Origin: an uncultured Pelagibacteraceae bacterium
GTDB taxonomy: Bacteria; Pseudomonadota; Alphaproteobacteria; Pelagibacterales; Pelagibacteraceae
DNA length: 44,886 nt
Direction of reading: 5' to 3'
Assembly (NCBI GenBank): GCA_902604795.1
Contig: CACKZV010000007.1
Span: 1-44,886, forward strand
The notes beneath the pieces were generated by a model. That model was not told where the DNA came from. It worked only from the letters and a program-made list of their open reading frames with translations, and searched no databases. Below are positions 43,352 to 44,886 of this stretch, piece by piece; the stretch's first letter is position 1; each line of letters begins with the position of its first letter. A program made the translations under genes and the position numbers.

Positions 43352-44658
43352 TTGATATTTTGAATCATCTGTTCGGGCATCCATAAAGCGATTTGAGGGA
43401 ACAGTACAATTAATAGAACTGCAAAAATCATTAATAAAAATAATGGAAAAGCACTCTTTGCTATGAACCCCATATCTTTGTTTGCCATTCCTTGAAGAAC
43501 AAATAGATTAAAACCAACAGGTGGTGTAATTTGAGCCATTTCTACAACTATAACTAAAAATATTCCAAACCAAATCATATCAAAGCCTGCCTGCCTTATC
43601 ATTGGTTCAATTATTGCCATTGTTAAAACAACTGCAGAAATTCCATCAAGAAACATCCCAAGAATTATGTAAAAAATCATTAATACAAATATTAATACAT
43701 ATGGTGATAACTCCATATTCTGTATCCACAACGCTAGATTTCTAGGCAAACCTGTAAATCCCATAGCAAGTGATAAGAAAGTTGCCCCAGCTAAAATAAA
43801 CGCAATCATACACGAAGTTTTAGTTGCTCCAAGTAATGAGTCTTTAAATGTTTTTAAAGTTAAACTCTTTTGAAAATAAGAGAGTATTAAAGCTCCAACA
43901 ACACCTAAAGATGCGGCCTCAGTTGCTGTTGCTATACCAGTATAGATTGAACCTATCACACCAAGAATTAATAAAATAACTGGAATTAATTGTTTGGATT
44001 TACCTAGTTTATTTAAAAATGAAAAATTTTCATAATTAGTTGGCATTTTATTTTTATTTAATAAAGACCAAACAATTACATAGCCCATAAAGATTAGAGC
44101 AATCATTATCCCTGGAACTATTCCAGCTATAAAAAGTTTTGCAATTGATTCTTGAACAGTTACACCATAAATAATTAAAATTATTGAAGGTGGAATTAAA
44201 AGACCTAAAGTTCCTGAACCTGCCAAGCTTCCAAGTAAAATTTTTTCAGGATATTTTCTTTTTCTTAGCTCTGGAATTGACATTTTTCCAACTGTAGCAA
44301 CTGTTGCAGCAGATGATCCTGATATAGCAGCAAACAAGGCACAGCCAACAACATTAACGTGAATCAAACCTCCTGGTAACTTCTGAAGCCAGGGTGCCAA
44401 TCCCTCAAATAAATTTTCTGATAATTTAGTTCTAAAAAGAATTTCACCCATCCACACAAATAATGGCAATGCTGTTAGTGTCCACGACGATGAAGCTCCC
44501 CATATAGTTGTAGCCATCGCATCTCCTACTGGTCTAGAGGTAAACAAAATCATACCTATTGAAGATACCCCAACCATACTGATGGCTACCCATATCCCAG
44601 ATCCTAAAAAAAACAGTAAAACACTAATAAAAAAAAATGCTAATAAGATTTCAATCAT
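43348..44658 (-). CDS. dctM: TRAP transporter large permease
   Basis: Membrane subunit (436 aa, about 11-12 helices) of a tripartite ATP-independent periplasmic transporter, driven by a sodium gradient for organic acids or similar solutes. DctM signatures: FLGSGIWVAISMVG near 17-30, the conserved LPLFVWMGEILFRT near 63, AISGSSAATVATVGKM near 110, GSGTLGLLIPPSIILIIYG near 145, and ITPPVGFNLFVLQGM near 375. The small permease gene overlaps its start by 8 bp. The substrate-binding protein is not in view. Confidence 0.92.
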   Translation of the reverse strand: MIEILLAFFFISVLLFFLGSGIWVAISMVGVSSIGMILFTSRPVGDAMATTIWGASSSWTLTALPLFVWMGEILFRTKLSENLFEGLAPWLQKLPGGLIHVNVVGCALFAAISGSSAATVATVGKMSIPELRKRKYPEKILLGSLAGSGTLGLLIPPSIILIIYGVTVQESIAKLFIAGIVPGIMIALIFMGYVIVWSLLNKNKMPTNYENFSFLNKLGKSKQLIPVILLILGVIGSIYTGIATATEAASLGVVGALILSYFQKSLTLKTFKDSLLGATKTSCMIAFILAGATFLSLAMGFTGLPRNLALWIQNMELSPYVLIFVLMIFYIILGMFLDGISAVVLTMAIIEPMIRQAGFDMIWFGIFLVIVVEMAQITPPVGFNLFVLQGMANKDMGFIAKSAFPLFLLMIFAVLLIVLFPQIALWMPEQMIQNIN

Positions 44659-44886
44659 GCTTGTTAACTATTCTTAAAATTAATTGATGAAAGACACATA
44701 TAAAAAATAACAATGCACCAATTGCAACACTTGATTGAGGTATCCAAATTAAAATTTCATCAGCTCCTTCACTTCTTTCTTGAAACTCATAAGATATCTT
44801 TAACATTTTTAGAAAATAAAAAGCCATATATCCTGAAAAAATAGATGCAATGATTAAACTCCAAATTTCTAGAAACTTTTTTCTTA
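44651..44886 (-). CDS. dctQ: TRAP transporter small permease, C-terminal part (cut by window edge)
   Basis: The last 78 codons of a DctQ-type four-helix subunit are present, translated by hand from the minus strand. They show two hydrophobic helices (SLIIASIFSGYMAFYFLKML and SSVAIGALLFFICVFHQLIL) with ILIWIPQSSVAIGA between, the conserved DctQ ending. The stop lies 8 bases inside dctM, a usual dctQ-dctM coupling. The N-terminus is beyond base 44886. Confidence 0.85.
   Translation of the reverse strand, partial: RKKFLEIWSLIIASIFSGYMAFYFLKMLKISYEFQERSEGADEILIWIPQSSVAIGALLFFICVFHQLILRIVNKHD

Noticed and set aside
1..44886. CRISPR arrays, IS elements, prophage, tRNA and rRNA genes
   Set aside because: No regularly spaced repeats, transposase or integrase motifs, or cloverleaf/rRNA-like stretches were seen; nearly all bases belong to single-copy genes.

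Overview
The window reads as a piece of a SAR11-type (Pelagibacterales) alphaproteobacterial chromosome. The reasons are very AT-rich DNA, intergenic gaps that are mostly 0-100 bp, convergent genes whose stop codons touch, and a gene set typical of streamlined marine heterotrophs: single-subunit NAD formate dehydrogenase, TRAP transporter, many EamA/DMT permeases, 5-oxoprolinase and amino-acid/C1 enzymes. The genus is inferred; no rRNA marker is present. I see no insertion sequence, prophage, CRISPR array, tRNA or rRNA, and no gene-free stretch over about 120 bp.

Layout. 1-2222 (minus): gmk (partial), acpP, fabG, fabD. 2307-4872 (plus): rpsF, rpsR, rplI, dnaB. 4898-16200 (plus): RND/MMPL exporter, cvpA, purF, an HD-domain protein, a DUF255 thioredoxin-fold protein, gshA, gshB, an EamA permease and an MFS permease. 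16242-19348: two overlapping Gfo/Idh/MocA oxidoreductases facing a 2-hydroxyacid dehydrogenase. 19446-21902: yajQ, an unlisted 40-aa membrane microprotein, small hypothetical proteins and a membrane-anchored SGNH hydrolase. 21904-24976 (minus): EamA permease, glycine amidinotransferase and a threonine aldolase broken by a one-base A-run shift. 25055-29916 (plus): SufU-like protein, HPP membrane protein, formate dehydrogenase, exported MsrA, MDR oxidoreductase, EamA permease and a 59-aa membrane protein. 29911-39579: a D-amino-acid-oxidase-like flavoprotein, then a module resembling the photo-oxidative-stress/lipid-modification clusters of other proteobacteria (PQQ-type sugar dehydrogenase, atypical SDR, photolyase-related protein, DUF393, DUF2256, SDR, DUF3833 lipoprotein, cyclopropane-fatty-acid-synthase-type methyltransferase, DUF1365, FAD amine oxidase/desaturase-like). 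39579-42869: EamA permease and pxpC/pxpB, divergent from pxpA. 42872-44886: TPR protein and the dctM and dctQ (partial) subunits of a TRAP transporter.

How genes fit together. GshA/GshB make glutathione and PxpABC recycle 5-oxoproline, one of its breakdown products. The permease-amidinotransferase-aldolase operon links threonine to glycine to a guanidino compound; it is the least ordinary metabolic unit here. The 31-39.6 kb block combines light-dependent DNA repair with membrane-lipid modification, with no sigma-E/ChrR regulator in the window. The most useful second-look items are that block (photolyase without an obvious full set of Fe-S cysteines, SDR without the catalytic Tyr, possibly leaderless photolyase mRNA, a 42-aa zinc-ribbon-like protein), the amidinotransferase operon with its frameshift, the hairpin over the msrA start, and three small ORFs at 19938, 29737 and 34649.
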